A DNA stretch of 64,000 nt from the NCBI GenBank assembly GCA_029706075.1, contig JAINUG010000130.1:1220383-1284382 (forward strand). Direction: 5' to 3'. The notes beneath the pieces were generated by a model that did not search any database, was not told the origin of the DNA, and saw only the letters and a list, made by a program, of their open reading frames with translations. Source of the stretch: Aldrovandia affinis. Taxonomy: Eukaryota > Chordata > Actinopteri > Notacanthiformes > Halosauridae. Shown here piece by piece: positions 47,050 through 59,219 of the stretch (positions are counted from its first letter, which is position 1; each line of letters begins with the position of its first letter). A program made the translations under genes and the position numbers.

Positions 47050-50000
47050 GGTAAATTAGTGAGGTAAATTAGAATTTTCATTAACAAGCTTGTCTAATAT
47101 TCTTTGTGAGGTAAATAAATGCACATATTTTGTTACGAAACTGAACTGTGAACACACTGATTCCGTGAGCTGCCTTTATATATTTTTCTGAATCTATCAA
47201 ACAGCTCCAAGTGAATACTCACTGCGACATCCATCTTGTTTAAAAAATACAAACACTGAAAGACCGCCTGATTGTCTCCTATTGGCTGACACGTTATGAC
47301 ATCAGATGGCATTCCATCAAAAGTTGAACAAGAGAGTTGTTTCAATGCAATAACTTGTGTTGGCCTCCATGGTGCACCAACACACTACTCTCATTGAAAA
47401 CAATGGCAGAAGTACATTTTGATGTATATTCTTGTCAGTGTGAACTCAGCCTTAGATGAATGTTCAATAAGTAAGTTAGCAAGCTAGCTAGCTACCTAAG
47501 AAGCAAGCCAAAGCAATGAAATAGTCCTAAACATCCATTCATTAAATGATTGGAAAGCAGATCATATTTTATGCATTTAAAAACATTTATCCACTTAACT
47601 TTGGCTTATGGTAGGATTGTGCTCAGGGCCTCAGATTTTTTACATCCGCCCTTGGTTTCTCTGTCTGTGTTCAAATACCCATCTAGAATTTGAATGGACA
47701 GGGAATTTCTCTCCGGTCTTTAAATTCTGTCACACATGTGAACATCAAAGCACAGCGGGAATGCTTGAAGCAATGTTCTCCATTAACTGTGTGCAAGATC
47801 AATAGCCCAGTGAAAAATAATTGTCGCTCCTCAAAAACAAATATTTTTCTTGAGCTTAGGAGCAATTTCAAGAGCAGGTCCCAGTGTTTACTTTAAAATG
47901 GTGATGAGTGAGGAAACTGCATTACTCACCACAGTGCATCACGCATTTTAAATGGACAGTGGAAATGTTTTGTACTCAGGAACAGCACGGGAGAGAATTC
48001 ACACCTTGATGTTAACTTCAGATTCAACCATGGATATACACATGTGAACATAGCCTAAGAGGTGCTATTACAGTAGCTGGCCCTACTCTACATGTGTGGT
48101 GTACAGTAGGCCCCTTTGAATTACTATTCTTATTGTAGTCACTGATGCAAGTCCACCTCAGGCATTTTTGTTCAAGCATTTCATATTTTTTCACTCTTCT
48201 ATAGACTTTTTACAACATTATACGGTTTCTCACCAAATCAGAGCGCAAACCGGTTCACTGACAAAAAGCTTTCATGTGCCACGGGTTTTATTCAAATTTA
48301 GATTTTTGGAAATGAGCCTCCATTCAAATGAATGGGGAAGTTTTCAAGCTGTTTAACCATCGACACTTCCATTTAACCATGCTGGAAACTGGAAGCCATT
48401 GCAACACACAAAGCCATTATTTAGAGCCAAAATGGCAGCGATGTAAAGCACCGTTATCATAACCATGTTCGTCTTCCTTCCAGTCCCAACGTCGTTGACT
48501 AACGCGCTGAACTGAACAGGGCTCAATAACATAGCTGCTGTAACAAATGTTCAGTATCGCTTGGTTATTATTGTTTCTTTTCTTTCATTTCTAGAGTGTT
48601 TACTTAGTACGTTTATTAACTTTATTCATAATTTACTTTATAACAGAGCATCAGTGGATATATTTTGATATTTCAAATGTATCAATAAATGTCACATTAT
48701 TCCTGAAGTTGTTGTTTGTCTGTTATTTGCTCTGATAAGTTGGGTTCTACTGGCTACTGTCTAACTGAATAAATTGTGGAATAAGTGTACGTTGATGCGA
48801 CTCTTGCTAATGTCACCACCCAACTTGCCTTGGTATAATTTTGTGCATGTGTAGCATTAGTAGATAACTGTGGTTCATTTTAAATTTAATTTCCAATGTC
48901 AGATATTTTTTAACAAAGACAACGAGCCATTGATCCTAAATGTAAGAGGCAAAGATTAAGATGGATCAGGTTTTAGAGTGGATGAAAATATATCTGTCAC
49001 TTTAATAAAAATGTACTGTTGATGGATTCCTTAGATGTGATGCAAAAGGGCATTTAGTTCAAGGTTAATTTCCTTTTCAAAAGCACTGGTGATATTTGCC
49101 GGTCAGAATATGAGCTGTGATTTTCTTTTGTACTGTGATGTGCATGCAGGTGTGTGTATGTGCATCTGTGTGTGTGATATATATATATATATATATATTG
49201 TATATTCTAAGAGTGTTCACACATTTCTGTGCACAAAGACTGTGCAGATGGAATGCGAGTGAAAAGCAGGACAGAGCATTGCATGATGTAAAACTGTAAA
49301 ACAGCTTACTGCGTTTACCTCCCCCGCAGGGTCACGGGAGTATGTTTTACTATAGAACCAATCCATAACCTTTTCTACCTGACAGAGAACAAAAGTTACT
49401 GAACAAAAATCTAATGGTCTAAGTGTTTCTGCGATTTACTTTTGACTGTTTCACTTTGTCCCTTTATATTTGAAACACATGGGGGTTTTTTGTTTACAAC
49501 TTTACTGGGTTTGTTCATTCTTATTCACTTATCCATTGCCTCATCCTCTCAAGCCCAGTTTAGCATACTGAATATGGCTAAAGAAGTAGCCTACATTCAT
49601 CAACGACAGAGTTGTCAAATCTGTGGATGGAAGTGGCATCTGCCATTGATGAAATGAATTGAAGAGAATGTGAATAGATGCAGTGTATGTTGTTTTAGTT
49701 CATTTAATCAGTACATTTTAATCTCTTGCTCCCAATAGAAACAAACTTCTCAGTTTGTCAAAGCAGTATGAATAGTAAGTGCAGTTTTCAGTGTTTTAAA
49801 GGGCTTTAAAGAAGCAATATTTCAAGGTCGGGTGTATTAGAACAATGACACTAAACCGTGTCAGCTAGGAACACCTTTGAGGACAAAGACATTTGAGGTA
49901 TGCCGTGAGCATTTTTCTCTTTCTTGATAACTAACTCCTTTTAGAATTCCATGGGGCTGGGTAACAAAAACATGACAGTGGCTGGGTAAACTCTGATTTG

Positions 50001-51180
50001 TTTCTTTTTCTCACTTTTAGAGCATCTCTTTGAACCTCTCCCACAGAAAATCTTCTGCCATTCATTTGCAGACTTGACTTGACTCAAAAAGAATCACCAA
50101 ATTATCCAGTGCAGGAGAGCGAAGATTGAGCATCTATCAAGCTTGTAACCAATTCACAGATCTTAAGTGTTTTTCTGTTGTAGCGTCAAATGCGCTTTGA
50201 TACAAAGTAGCACACATTGGACGATTCCATTTACCATGGTTAAAACAAAATTCAGTTCATCACACAAGGGTGAATTCATTGTTCACACCAAGCTCATGTC
50301 AGAACTCATAGAATACAGAATACAGACTCACAAACTCACAGAATACGTCTCTCAAATGGTTTCCATATTCCTGCGCAAGATTGAGCGTACATTGTTGTTT
50401 TTGTCTTCTTTGCCCAACATTGCACAGGGTAGACATTTGTTTGGCTTTGCCAAATGAAGCACACAAAGCTCATCAGACCCAAATAGCGGGTAGGAGCTGC
50501 CTCATGCTCACTCCCATTACGTAGCCCAGGGGACCATGTAAGCAGAGAGAGGGGAATGCTGGGAGGCAGTGGGACTGCATTTCCCATTAGGGCAGTGTAC
50601 TGGAGCGACCACCCTCTTTACTTCCTTGTTCACCCACATCACCCTCAGCCAGCCCCTTCCAGCCCTTTCTTTTTAGCTGATGAATTGTGTATCATTTGCC
50701 TTGGAAAATGGAAGCAAAAATATACCCTTTAGCCAAGCTCTGCCAAGGACTCGTCAAGGCCTCGTTGGGCTGGAAAGGATAAAGGCACCTTGTTTCAATG
50801 CAGTGTTGTGAAATAAACAGAGAATAAAAAATCTATTTAAAAAAAGAACAGAAAATAATCAGCTCTAAACACCCTCTTTCTCTTTCCAAAGGAGTTCAGA
50901 TCAGTTTGGGCATATACATCACCAAGCCTCACAAACTTTCCCCTTTGAAAATTGAAAACCGTCATGTAAACACACCTTGTTTTCTATCAGACTGTGTCCT
51001 TGAGATTAATTTGGAAAGTGAAAATTAATGGTGTTGTATATCATGTCTTACTGCTCTTTTACTGCACACTGCTCTTTGAGGTCTGTCTCCCGTATGTCTC
51101 AGGAACAGCTTACTGCATTGGTGGGGGAAAAAGGCTTTCGCAACAACCACAGCCGGGGATATAAATTGACAGTTAAATGG
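47050..51180. other. Gene-free stretch
   Basis: No recognised gene. It contains an (AT)n run at 49177-49198 beside TG repeats, and small GCTAGCTAGC palindromes near 47480. Confidence 0.4.
49177..49198. repeat. (AT)n microsatellite
   Basis: About 22 bp of pure AT, preceded by TGTGTGTG. Confidence 0.9.
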
Positions 51181-51386
51181 GGGGGGGAGCGGAGAGAGAA
51201 GGGGGGAGGGGGTGTTTAAGGCTTGGCTACTGTGCCTACTGGCAACTCCAGTGCTACTAAGCGGAATCATGAAGAAGCGGGTTAGAGAGGCTTTTATTTT
51301 CAGGATCCTGGAGATCAAGACCGCCATGGTCTGGCGTGTCATTTCATGGGGGAGAATGTGGTGCAGGCTTTCTCCACATGGATTGA

Positions 51387-51635
51387 TATCCCTCCTACCT
51401 CCAGTCACTCATCACACCCTACACCCCAGCCAGACCCCTCCGCTCCGCCTCCTCGGACAAACTGACTGTCCATTCCCTGTGGGCACCCGGCAGCCGCTCC
51501 TCGCGGTCTCGCCTCTTTTCTGTCCTGACCCCCCAGTGGTGGAACAATCTTCCACACTCGGTCAGGATCGCCGACTCACTGGCCATCATCCGCAAGAGAC
51601 TCAAAACTCACCTCTTCAGACTCCATTACCACTAA
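51387..51635 (+). pseudogene. L2-clade LINE reverse-transcriptase C-terminus
   Basis: The frame opens after a TGA at 51384-51386 and runs to TAA at 51633-51635. It encodes YPSYLQSLITPYTPARPLRS, then RSRLFSVLTPQWWNNLPHSV and RLKTHLFRLHYH. These are the standard closing blocks of L2-type ORF2 in fish (YTPARPLRS, FSV..P..WN.LP.S.R, LKTHLF). The upstream part is missing by 5' truncation. Confidence 0.85.
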
Positions 51636-51875
51636 CTGTCATCACCACTGTTTTCATGTTCAATACTGCATTTTGTAATATGTATCTATGATGATGACTG
51701 TCCCCTCCTTGTGTTACAGGTATGGTTTGCAGCTGCCAATGATTTGTCTATTACTGTATCATGACACTGATCTCTGATGCAGACTATGATTAATCTTACC
51801 ATGTATTAATGCACATTTTGCAAGTCGCTCTGGATAAGAGCTTCTGCTAAATGCCTAAAATGTCAAATGTAAATG
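51636..51875 (+). mobile_element. L2-type LINE 3' UTR and tail
   Basis: Follows the reverse-transcriptase stop and ends CAAGTCGCTCTGGATAAGAG then CTTCTGCTAAATGCC with a short AATGT-type repeat. This tail matches the 3' tails of the SINEs at 21510, 26255 and 39365. Confidence 0.85.
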
Positions 51876-52214
51876 TTGATATGGGTGGCCTTTTCAGTGC
51901 CACTGAATATCCATCATGGCCCTCTGCCCTTCTTTGATGAAAGCCTTCCCAAGTCCACCATTTTCCCCTATTTCATGGCCTGCTATGCGAAAGAGCTTTC
52001 ACCTGTGTGGTTCAACAAAGACCGCTCTCGACTAGTGCAAGGGTGATGAGTATTCAGGAGAGGTGAGCCAAGGTGACGTAGAGGAAATTGAAACTTTATT
52101 AATGCAGAAAATAAAACGGTTCAAGCGGGGCAGTATACAGATGTGGTTCACCCGCTATTGCCCTGACCACAGTGCCCAAACTCACTGTAGTTTTATACTT
52201 TCCATTTCTGCGAC

Positions 52215-53030
52215 TATCGTTGTCACACGCGTTCACTCGCTTGCAATTTTGATCCACTTAATGAGAAAACTTGGCAGTATAGACATCAGTTTAATATATC
52301 AATGCTTAGGGGTCACACACAGTGAATTAATAACCTTATTTATACCAGGGTGGGGCCATATGATCTGGTTTATCAGTATATACTGTATGTCACATGATCC
52401 AGGTGGCAGAGGATCATTGGCGAGCGTATCCGAACATAGCAAACAAGAAGAACCTTCTTCGCTGAAAAATACTTTCTTTCTTTTCTTTTAGTTCTTTTCA
52501 TGCCAATTCTATTGTTTGTCAGTTTATTTTGTTTTGTTGGTGTTCTCATAGTATGGGCAAACCAATCGCAGAATTAGCTAAATGTGTTAGCAAAATGTAT
52601 TTTTATAAATATAAAACACAAATTATGTCTTCATATACTGTAATGTTTTAAATATTAACAGTGTTAAACAAGACATAGTTTTCATCGAGTTACTTCCCCT
52701 GAAAATAATCAGTACGGGGAAACCAATTCTAGAATATATGTAGTATGTAGTGTACAAACTTTGTAGTGGATACGCGACCCCTAAATAAAAGGCTACTCAA
52801 ATGAAAATGTGTCTGTGGTGTTTTCTCCTTCAGTGACTTAAAAATGGACCCCCATCAGGTTTTCTCCTGAACGCATGTGACAACTTCATGTTTTTTGACA
52901 CACCCTAATAAATATGGTTATTAATTCACTGTGCGTGACCCCTAAACATTGAAATATTGAACTGATTTTTATGCTACCAGGTTTTCTCATTAAGTGGATC
53001 AAAATTGCAAGTAAGCGATTTTTTTTACGT
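52215..53030. mobile_element. Element with about 110-bp imperfect terminal inverted repeats, unclassified
   Basis: The left arm (about 52233-52345) contains TTGCAATTTTGATCCACTTA then ATGAGAAAAC, TAGGGGTCAC and CACAGTGAATTAATAACC. The right arm (about 52895-53015) carries the same order reversed and complemented (GGTTATTAATTCACTG, GTGACCCCTAAA, GTTTTCTCATTAAGTGG, ATCAAAATTGCAAG). The middle, about 550 bp, has no recognisable transposase. The layout fits a non-autonomous DNA transposon (MITE or fold-back type). Exact ends and target duplication are not resolved. Confidence 0.7.
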
Positions 53031-54217
53031 AACCTAATGATCAGTCATTTTTCTCAATTTATTCTTCTGAAACATCTTTACCAAGTAGCATCCATGCCAA
53101 TATAAACTCCAAATACAATGTCGATTAAATTCTCCCTCCTTTTCGATATAAATCATTTTGTGTGTGGAAGATCATCAATCCTTCTTCACCAGCATTGGCA
53201 GCAGTGAAGAGATCTTTGACACCCATGAGCTTTATAACAGTTTAGCTGCTTCACGCATCATGGGGATAGAGTGTCCATCTTGATGTGAGAAGGTTCTTGG
53301 ATCCATTCCTAGTTGTACCAAAGTCAATATGGATAGTGTGGCCACTGCCTCTGTGCCTGCTGCTCGATGTTGCAGAGGTGAGCTGGATCAGTGTCCTCTC
53401 CAGGGAGCCTCTTTGTGGGAAACTCTTTCATCTGCAGATTAGGTTTGACCCTATCAGCCATCCAGGGTCATCTGCACACACCAATCTTTGGGAAAATGAG
53501 AGTAACAAATGCATTCAAATAAAGAAATCAAGAGTGTTTCATGGTTGATTCAATCTTAATATGATACATAATTACAATATATATTATAATATATATTTCA
53601 ATGTCCTCATGTATTCACTCATGTATAGTCCTGATAATTATTTTATCTGAATAATTTTGTTTGCATCATCATAAGATATTATGTTTTTTTAATTTTCACC
53701 CTACCTTGAAATTGAGGCTTGGTCATAATGTCCGTTGGAAGTGAAGAATGTTGCAAGGTTCAAGATAATAAATACCTCCAGGAGAATGAATTCTTCTTCA
53801 CAGTAAAGCCCCAGTCTAGCTGACAATGTGTCCTTTGGCTAATTTAAGGTAGTTTTACATATTTTCTGTCTAAACATCAACACAAGTTTTAACAGTCATT
53901 GAAATGAATAAAAACAATATATACCGTGTAACAACAAGAAAAATGTAATTTTAGCTTAAATACATTACAGTAATTAGGGAAAAAGTCAAAAATGGTTAAA
54001 GTGACTTAAGACTGAGACAAAATGCCTCAGGAACACAATGGCCACACTTCAGGTAAGGATAGAAGAGCCTTGCTGCTTTGTGGAGTCCATACACTCTGTC
54101 TCTAAGAGAGACAAATGGCAGTGCATTACCGTATCTAGATTAGAGCACGGCCAACATGTCAATGAGCCACGGTAAAAGGGAAGAGAGATGTCTCAGGTTA
54201 CAACGGGTGGCCTCGCT

Positions 54218-54306
54218 GAAAGGTCATTACAGAACAACACATTATTTAGATGCCAAGATATGGGGAGACAGAATCTGCACAGCTGAATGGTGAGGATTTA
54301 ATTACC
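54218..54306 (+). repeat. 89-bp duplicated noncoding segment, copy 2
   Basis: Ungapped partner of 46397-46485, 7.8 kb away and in the same orientation. Confidence 0.55.
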
Positions 54307-55857
54307 ACGTAGGGCCCAGGAGTTTTATATTTACTCTGTGATAAATGGAAAAGTCTGAGTCTTTATTAATCTGATTGGAGCCGAAATAAACACACTCACA
54401 CATACACAGAGAGAGAGACAGACACACACACACAGAAACAGAAAGGCAGGTGAGCTGTCCCTTTCGTGTGCTGTTCTGATATTCTATCTCTTCGTTGTGT
54501 TGTCCCTGCGGAGTGAATATGATTACGATGTCTCTCCTCTGACACCGTACACCGGCTCTAGAATTCAGCTGCAGCTTTTCATTTTTTTCTCTCTTTTCTT
54601 TTTGAAATGTGATTTGGTGGACATGAGATTATGCTGGACATGATAATTATTACAGAATAATGTAACATCCGCTAGCTAGCCGTATGTCTAGCATTTCAGA
54701 AGTGAATGAGTGAGGTAAATTAGTATTTGTTTCAAAATCACAATAATAATGAGAACAAAGGATGTTATTAGAATCGGTTGGCCTTAAATCAGCCGATGCG
54801 ATTGGAAAGATGGTATGACAAAACAAATGCTAGGTTATGAAATAGAAATGGTGAAAAAATCCTCCCTGAATAATAAGTAGTGATAGCATCAGTTAATTTA
54901 CATTAAATATATTAATATGAAAAATGTGCACCCCACATTGTTTGTGCATTGGGAAACAGCTTGACTCAATATAATGACTATACAGTGTCTGAACGACTAG
55001 GCTACTAAACATAGAGAGAAGCAAAAAGTTAGCATTCTATTCACTGTATTGTACTGTACTGTATTTATAATTTTGATTGTGTATTTTAAAAGGCTAATTG
55101 ATGAGACGGTTCTAAAATGCTTTTCATATGTTTGAAACATCACATTTGTGTTCCGTTTATTACATTTCAATGTCAAGTTTCCAGCTTATGCCAAGGTCAG
55201 GCACTACTGGTGAAAGTGTCTCAAAGGGATAAACATCCCTCAGGTCCCAAGCGAAGGTAAGTAAATAAAATGATCACAGACAGCATCATGGGATAGGGAC
55301 AAATATCATTACACTATTTTAATTCTGGATTACCTCCTGGATGAAACCATGAGAACCAGCAGGAGCAAGGGAGATTAGACAAGCATATCAATTTCATTGC
55401 AATTTCTAAACTGAATAAAAGTTGTCGGGAATGTTAATCCAAAATGTTAGACAGAAAATACCCTAGAGGAACAGGAGGGGAGGGGAAATCAGGAGGGGGT
55501 TCCAATCACGGGGTCTTGGCTGAGCTAAACTGAGGACTCAAATCTGAAAGGCAGGGTTACCTCAGGCACAATCCCAGTCCAGGTAATACTGTGGAGGCAG
55601 TCCTAACACATGTCCAGAGACATGCCATGGTCATTCAAAGGCTCTCAGGTTTAGGAGGCAGTTTCGGCAGCGCAGGCAAGTGTCTTTTTAGCTGTATAAA
55701 CATAGCATAGAGTCCAGGAACCTGGTAGCTCTGGTGAACTGGCAGTCTGAAAGACAGGCTTTTGTGAGGAAGTGCTAACGCAGAGCAGGGAATAACATGA
55801 TAATAACAAGTCATTCAAAGAAAATTAATGGAAGATGACATAAGAGTCAGAAACGCT

Positions 55858-55905
55858 CTCTCTTTCTCCCCCCCACCTCCCTCTCCCTCTCCCTCTCCCT
55901 TTCCC
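55858..55905. repeat. Pyrimidine-rich (CTCCCT)n tract
   Basis: A short C/T-only stretch made of CTCCCT and CTCTCT units. Confidence 0.85.
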
Positions 55906-57309
55906 TCACCCTAATATTCAGAAAATTAAACATTCCTCTGGCATACGGCAAATCATTTTTTAACGGGTCGTTTTTCCTTTTTACCTTTGCCTGAATACCT
56001 TCACTACTCCATGTCTTTTTTTGTTGTTGCACAACCCATAACTGCATTCCGTTACCAAGTGCAGGATCGTTTATTTGGCCCCGCCCCTTTAAACTCCCAC
56101 CACAGGGAGCAGGCAGCCGATTAGCAGCTCTCAGGGGAAACTCCATGCAAGGAACTCACAATGATATCAGTGGGCGAGTGCATAAATGTCCTGTTCTACT
56201 GCTATTTTGTCCAGAAAATAAGAAAATGCCTGGAATCATCCACCGTGTATGCACTACAGGCTTTTGTGAGCTCTTTGGGCATTTTTCTGAAACTGAATGC
56301 TGATACTTTTAAGGCATTTTTATTTCAGATAAACCAGTTGTGTAATAGTTCAACTTTCAGATCTAGCATCATACACCACACCAACAGATTCCTTTGCTCA
56401 AGGGTTGCAAAGTTTTCAGATAAATCAACCCCCAACCCCCTTACAGTTTGAAAGTTGGTTTATTGATGAAGCGCAGTTTTTAAGTTACACCTGTACCTGG
56501 CGAATGTGACATATGCTGGCCTCTGTATGGAGTCAGTGGCCTGCGAGGGGTTAATGTGTTTCTCAGGAGAAGCCGTTTAAACGCTGGTGCGCTTGGCAAT
56601 GGATTGGCCTGTTGTGTCTCCATGCGGTCCCCCACTGCTTGGATATGGCACGACTCGACAGGGTGCTGAAGAGCGATTTGTTTCTCCCTGAGCGGTCTAA
56701 ACGCTTCTGTGAGTGGGAGGCTTATTGGCCCGTGTGTGCTTGGTTTCTTAAAAAAATGAAATGGATTTCATTCCCTATTATAATTCCGGATATGAAATTC
56801 ATATTTCTGCACGTAACTCGCCATTTGAATGTGAATTGGAGATATGGTGCAAAATAAACATTGCTTAGTTGGTGTGGCTGGCATTAGTTATTCTCACTGT
56901 CACCCTCAGCAAGTGATGGTATACTCATTCTCCCAATTTGAGACCTGTGGAAACATATCCCAATTCCAGAAAAGATCATGATTGCATGTTGCATCTGGAC
57001 CCTCATTAGAGTGAGCTTGGAGCTCTCGAGTTTGGGGTTCAGGAGGGTTTGAACGTTTGTGGGGGAACATCGCAGTGATTGCTTGGGACAAGGCAAACGA
57101 GGGGTGCGTGCAGTTCTGGACAGTAAAAAAGACAGTACTGTACCAGAACCAGCACTGTTTTCCTGATCATTTATCCTGTGGTAGTATATGCAGCAGGTAA
57201 GCTTGCTAGTATTATAGTTGGCTGCAAAACTGATCCCAAGTGAAATCCCCATTGATAAACCACTGTCAGGAGTGTACAAGGTCAGTAACCTGATGTCAAG
57301 CAGGTCTAT

Positions 57310-57530
57310 CTTTTTAAGTGTTGTGAATACAGCTCTAGATAGAGGTCTGTTGGAATTCAAATGAAAATTCTACTTTATTAGCACATAAGAAATACTGAAT
57401 ATGAAGTGGAAACTTAATTGGCAGTGGCTCCCCTATAGGCTGTTACCTGGCTAACTATGAGTGCTATGCTTTTGTCTGTTTTCAAGACTGCTGTCAACTC
57501 CAATGCTTCCTGTTTTTCTATAGATTCAAT
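57310..57530 (+). repeat. LTR-like direct repeat, left copy
   Basis: Shares with 59040-59215, in the same order: ACAGCTCTAGATAGAGGTCT, AATTCAAATGA, AATTCTACTTTATTAGCA and TTTTTCTATAGATTCAAT. The two copies flank Ty3/gypsy pol remnants, so they are probably decayed LTRs, although intervening lengths differ and clean TG...CA borders were not found. Confidence 0.5.
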
Positions 57531-57534
57531 GTCT

Positions 57535-58780
57535 TCTTCAGGCGTTTGCACGACGTATCAGAGAGATGTTGAGAAATCCGGTGTTCGTTTTATCTTGAAT
57601 TCTCTCTCTGAGCACGTGAAGCACGCGTCAGGCAGGTATTGAAATGCTTGTTAGAAGCCCAATTATTTGTAAAAGCAGAGAAATGTGTGTTTCACGACCT
57701 TCAGTTTCCTTTTCTAGGATTCATTGTCGCAGAGGGCAGGATCCAAATGGACCCCAATAAAGTGACTGCGGTCAGGATTGGCCTACCCGGTCCCTGTAAA
57801 ACAGGTGCAGCGTTTTTTGGGGTTTGCAAATTTTTATAGACGGTTTATCCGCAATTTTAGTTCAGTGGTCATTACGGGCGCTTACAAAAAGACTGTTTCT
57901 TCTCGGTTCCAATGGTCCCCTTCGCTGAACTAAAAAAAAAGATTCTGTTCTGAACCCATTTTAATTTCTCCCAATCCGTCATTACCTTTCATTGTAGAGG
58001 TTGACTTTCTTGAGCTAGGGGGTAGGGGCCATACTGTCCCAGCGGCCGGCCATGACCAGAAGGTTCATCCATTATTTTTTTTCTCGGAGCCTTTCGCCTG
58101 CCGAGAGGAATTACAATGTAGGAGATCGGGAGTTATTAGCGGTTAAGATGGCGCTGGAGGAATGGCGTCATTGGCTAGAGGGGCAGAACATACGGTCTGG
58201 ACGGATCATAAAAAATTTAGAATACATCCAGGGGGCTCGTAATTCGCGGCAAGCCCGATGGGCATTATTTTTTACTAGGTTTAATTTTTGTTGACTTACC
58301 GCCCTGGTTCAAAAAATATCAAACCTGGCGCCTTGTCGCTTATGCGATGGGTCGACGGACCATCTGCCCACACCCATTATTCCCACCGCACAGATTTTAT
58401 CTCCTGTTTTATGGGAGATAGAAAGAGTGGTGCATGAGGCCCAACGCCTTGAGCCGGATCCTGGTGGGGGTCCACGGGTGCCTCTTCGTTCCCTCAGGAG
58501 CCCGCGCCCAGGTACTGCAGTGGGGTCACTCCTCCCACCGTCAGGTTACTGCGTCCGTTACCGGTTCCTCACCGCCCCTGAATATCGTCACCGGCTTGGG
58601 CCATACTGTCATTTTTGGTCATGACAGATTTTCCAAGGCCGCCCACTTCATTGCGCTTCCCAAGCTGCCGTCTGCATCTTATGATGGACATGTCTTTCGC
58701 CTTCACGGCTTGCCGCAAGCAAACGAGGGTTTTGTGCGTCAGTCTGTCTGGTTTTCACCCACAGACTAAGTGGACAGACT
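57535..58780 (+). pseudogene. Ty3/gypsy-like pol remnant (RT, RNase H, integrase)
   Basis: Fragments appear in gypsy order. Reverse transcriptase at about 57540-57840 has HVKHA and then LLEAQLFVKAEKCVFHDLQF, PFLGFIVAEGRIQMDPNKV; the YLDD active-site motif is not recoverable. RNase H at about 58080-58290 has [20 protein letters not shown], then [20 protein letters not shown]. Integrase pieces at about 58560-58790 have GHDRFSKAAHFIALPKLPSA, VFRLHGLPQ and LSGQTEA. Frameshifts and stops separate all of them. It is dead. Confidence 0.85.
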
Positions 58781-59039
58781 GAAGCACTAATCAGACCATG
58801 GAAAACACTCTCCGTGTCTGGTCTCCGCCAATCCCACATCATGGAACTGGGCAGACGCCACAACACTGCGTCGTCAGGTCTCTCCGCTTGAGGCTCATTT
58901 ATCCTGAGCTGGAGGGTAGGGGTTGCCTCTGCAGCGGCCTTTATGCACCTGGCTTGGAGGGTTCGTACAGCACTATTGCGCGCAGTTGATCGCCAAAAGG
59001 AGTTTTGCCGCCGGCGGGCAGCTCAAGTATTATAGTCTT

Positions 59040-59215
59040 TTTACCACATGCGAAACAGCTCTAGATAGAGGTCTTTTTAAAGACGCGCCAAAGAAACTTG
59101 CTATCGTTCAAGAAACATTTCCTATTCAATTCAAATGATCTTTTAAATTCTACTTTATTAGCAGTCACTGTTTTCGGTTTTCTATTGCCCCCAAGTTTTT
59201 CTATAGATTCAATCA
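59040..59215 (+). repeat. LTR-like direct repeat, right copy
   Basis: Right partner of 57310-57530. It holds an extra segment of about 48 bp between the first two shared blocks, and lies just after the integrase remnant, where a 3' LTR would be. Confidence 0.5.
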
Positions 59216-59219
59216 TTTT

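Larger units (their letters stand above)
53035..57290. other. Gene-free stretch
   Basis: No recognised host gene. 53160-53500 has partial open frames on both strands that could be a decayed transposon. 55858-55905 is a CTCCCT-rich low-complexity tract. A 158-codon minus-strand frame at 56884-57360 lacks family features and runs into the LTR-like repeat beside it. Confidence 0.4.

Noticed and set aside
56884-57360. 158-codon minus-strand frame
   Set aside because: No recognisable motif; it overlaps the LTR-like repeat at 57310 and probably reflects retroelement sequence or chance.
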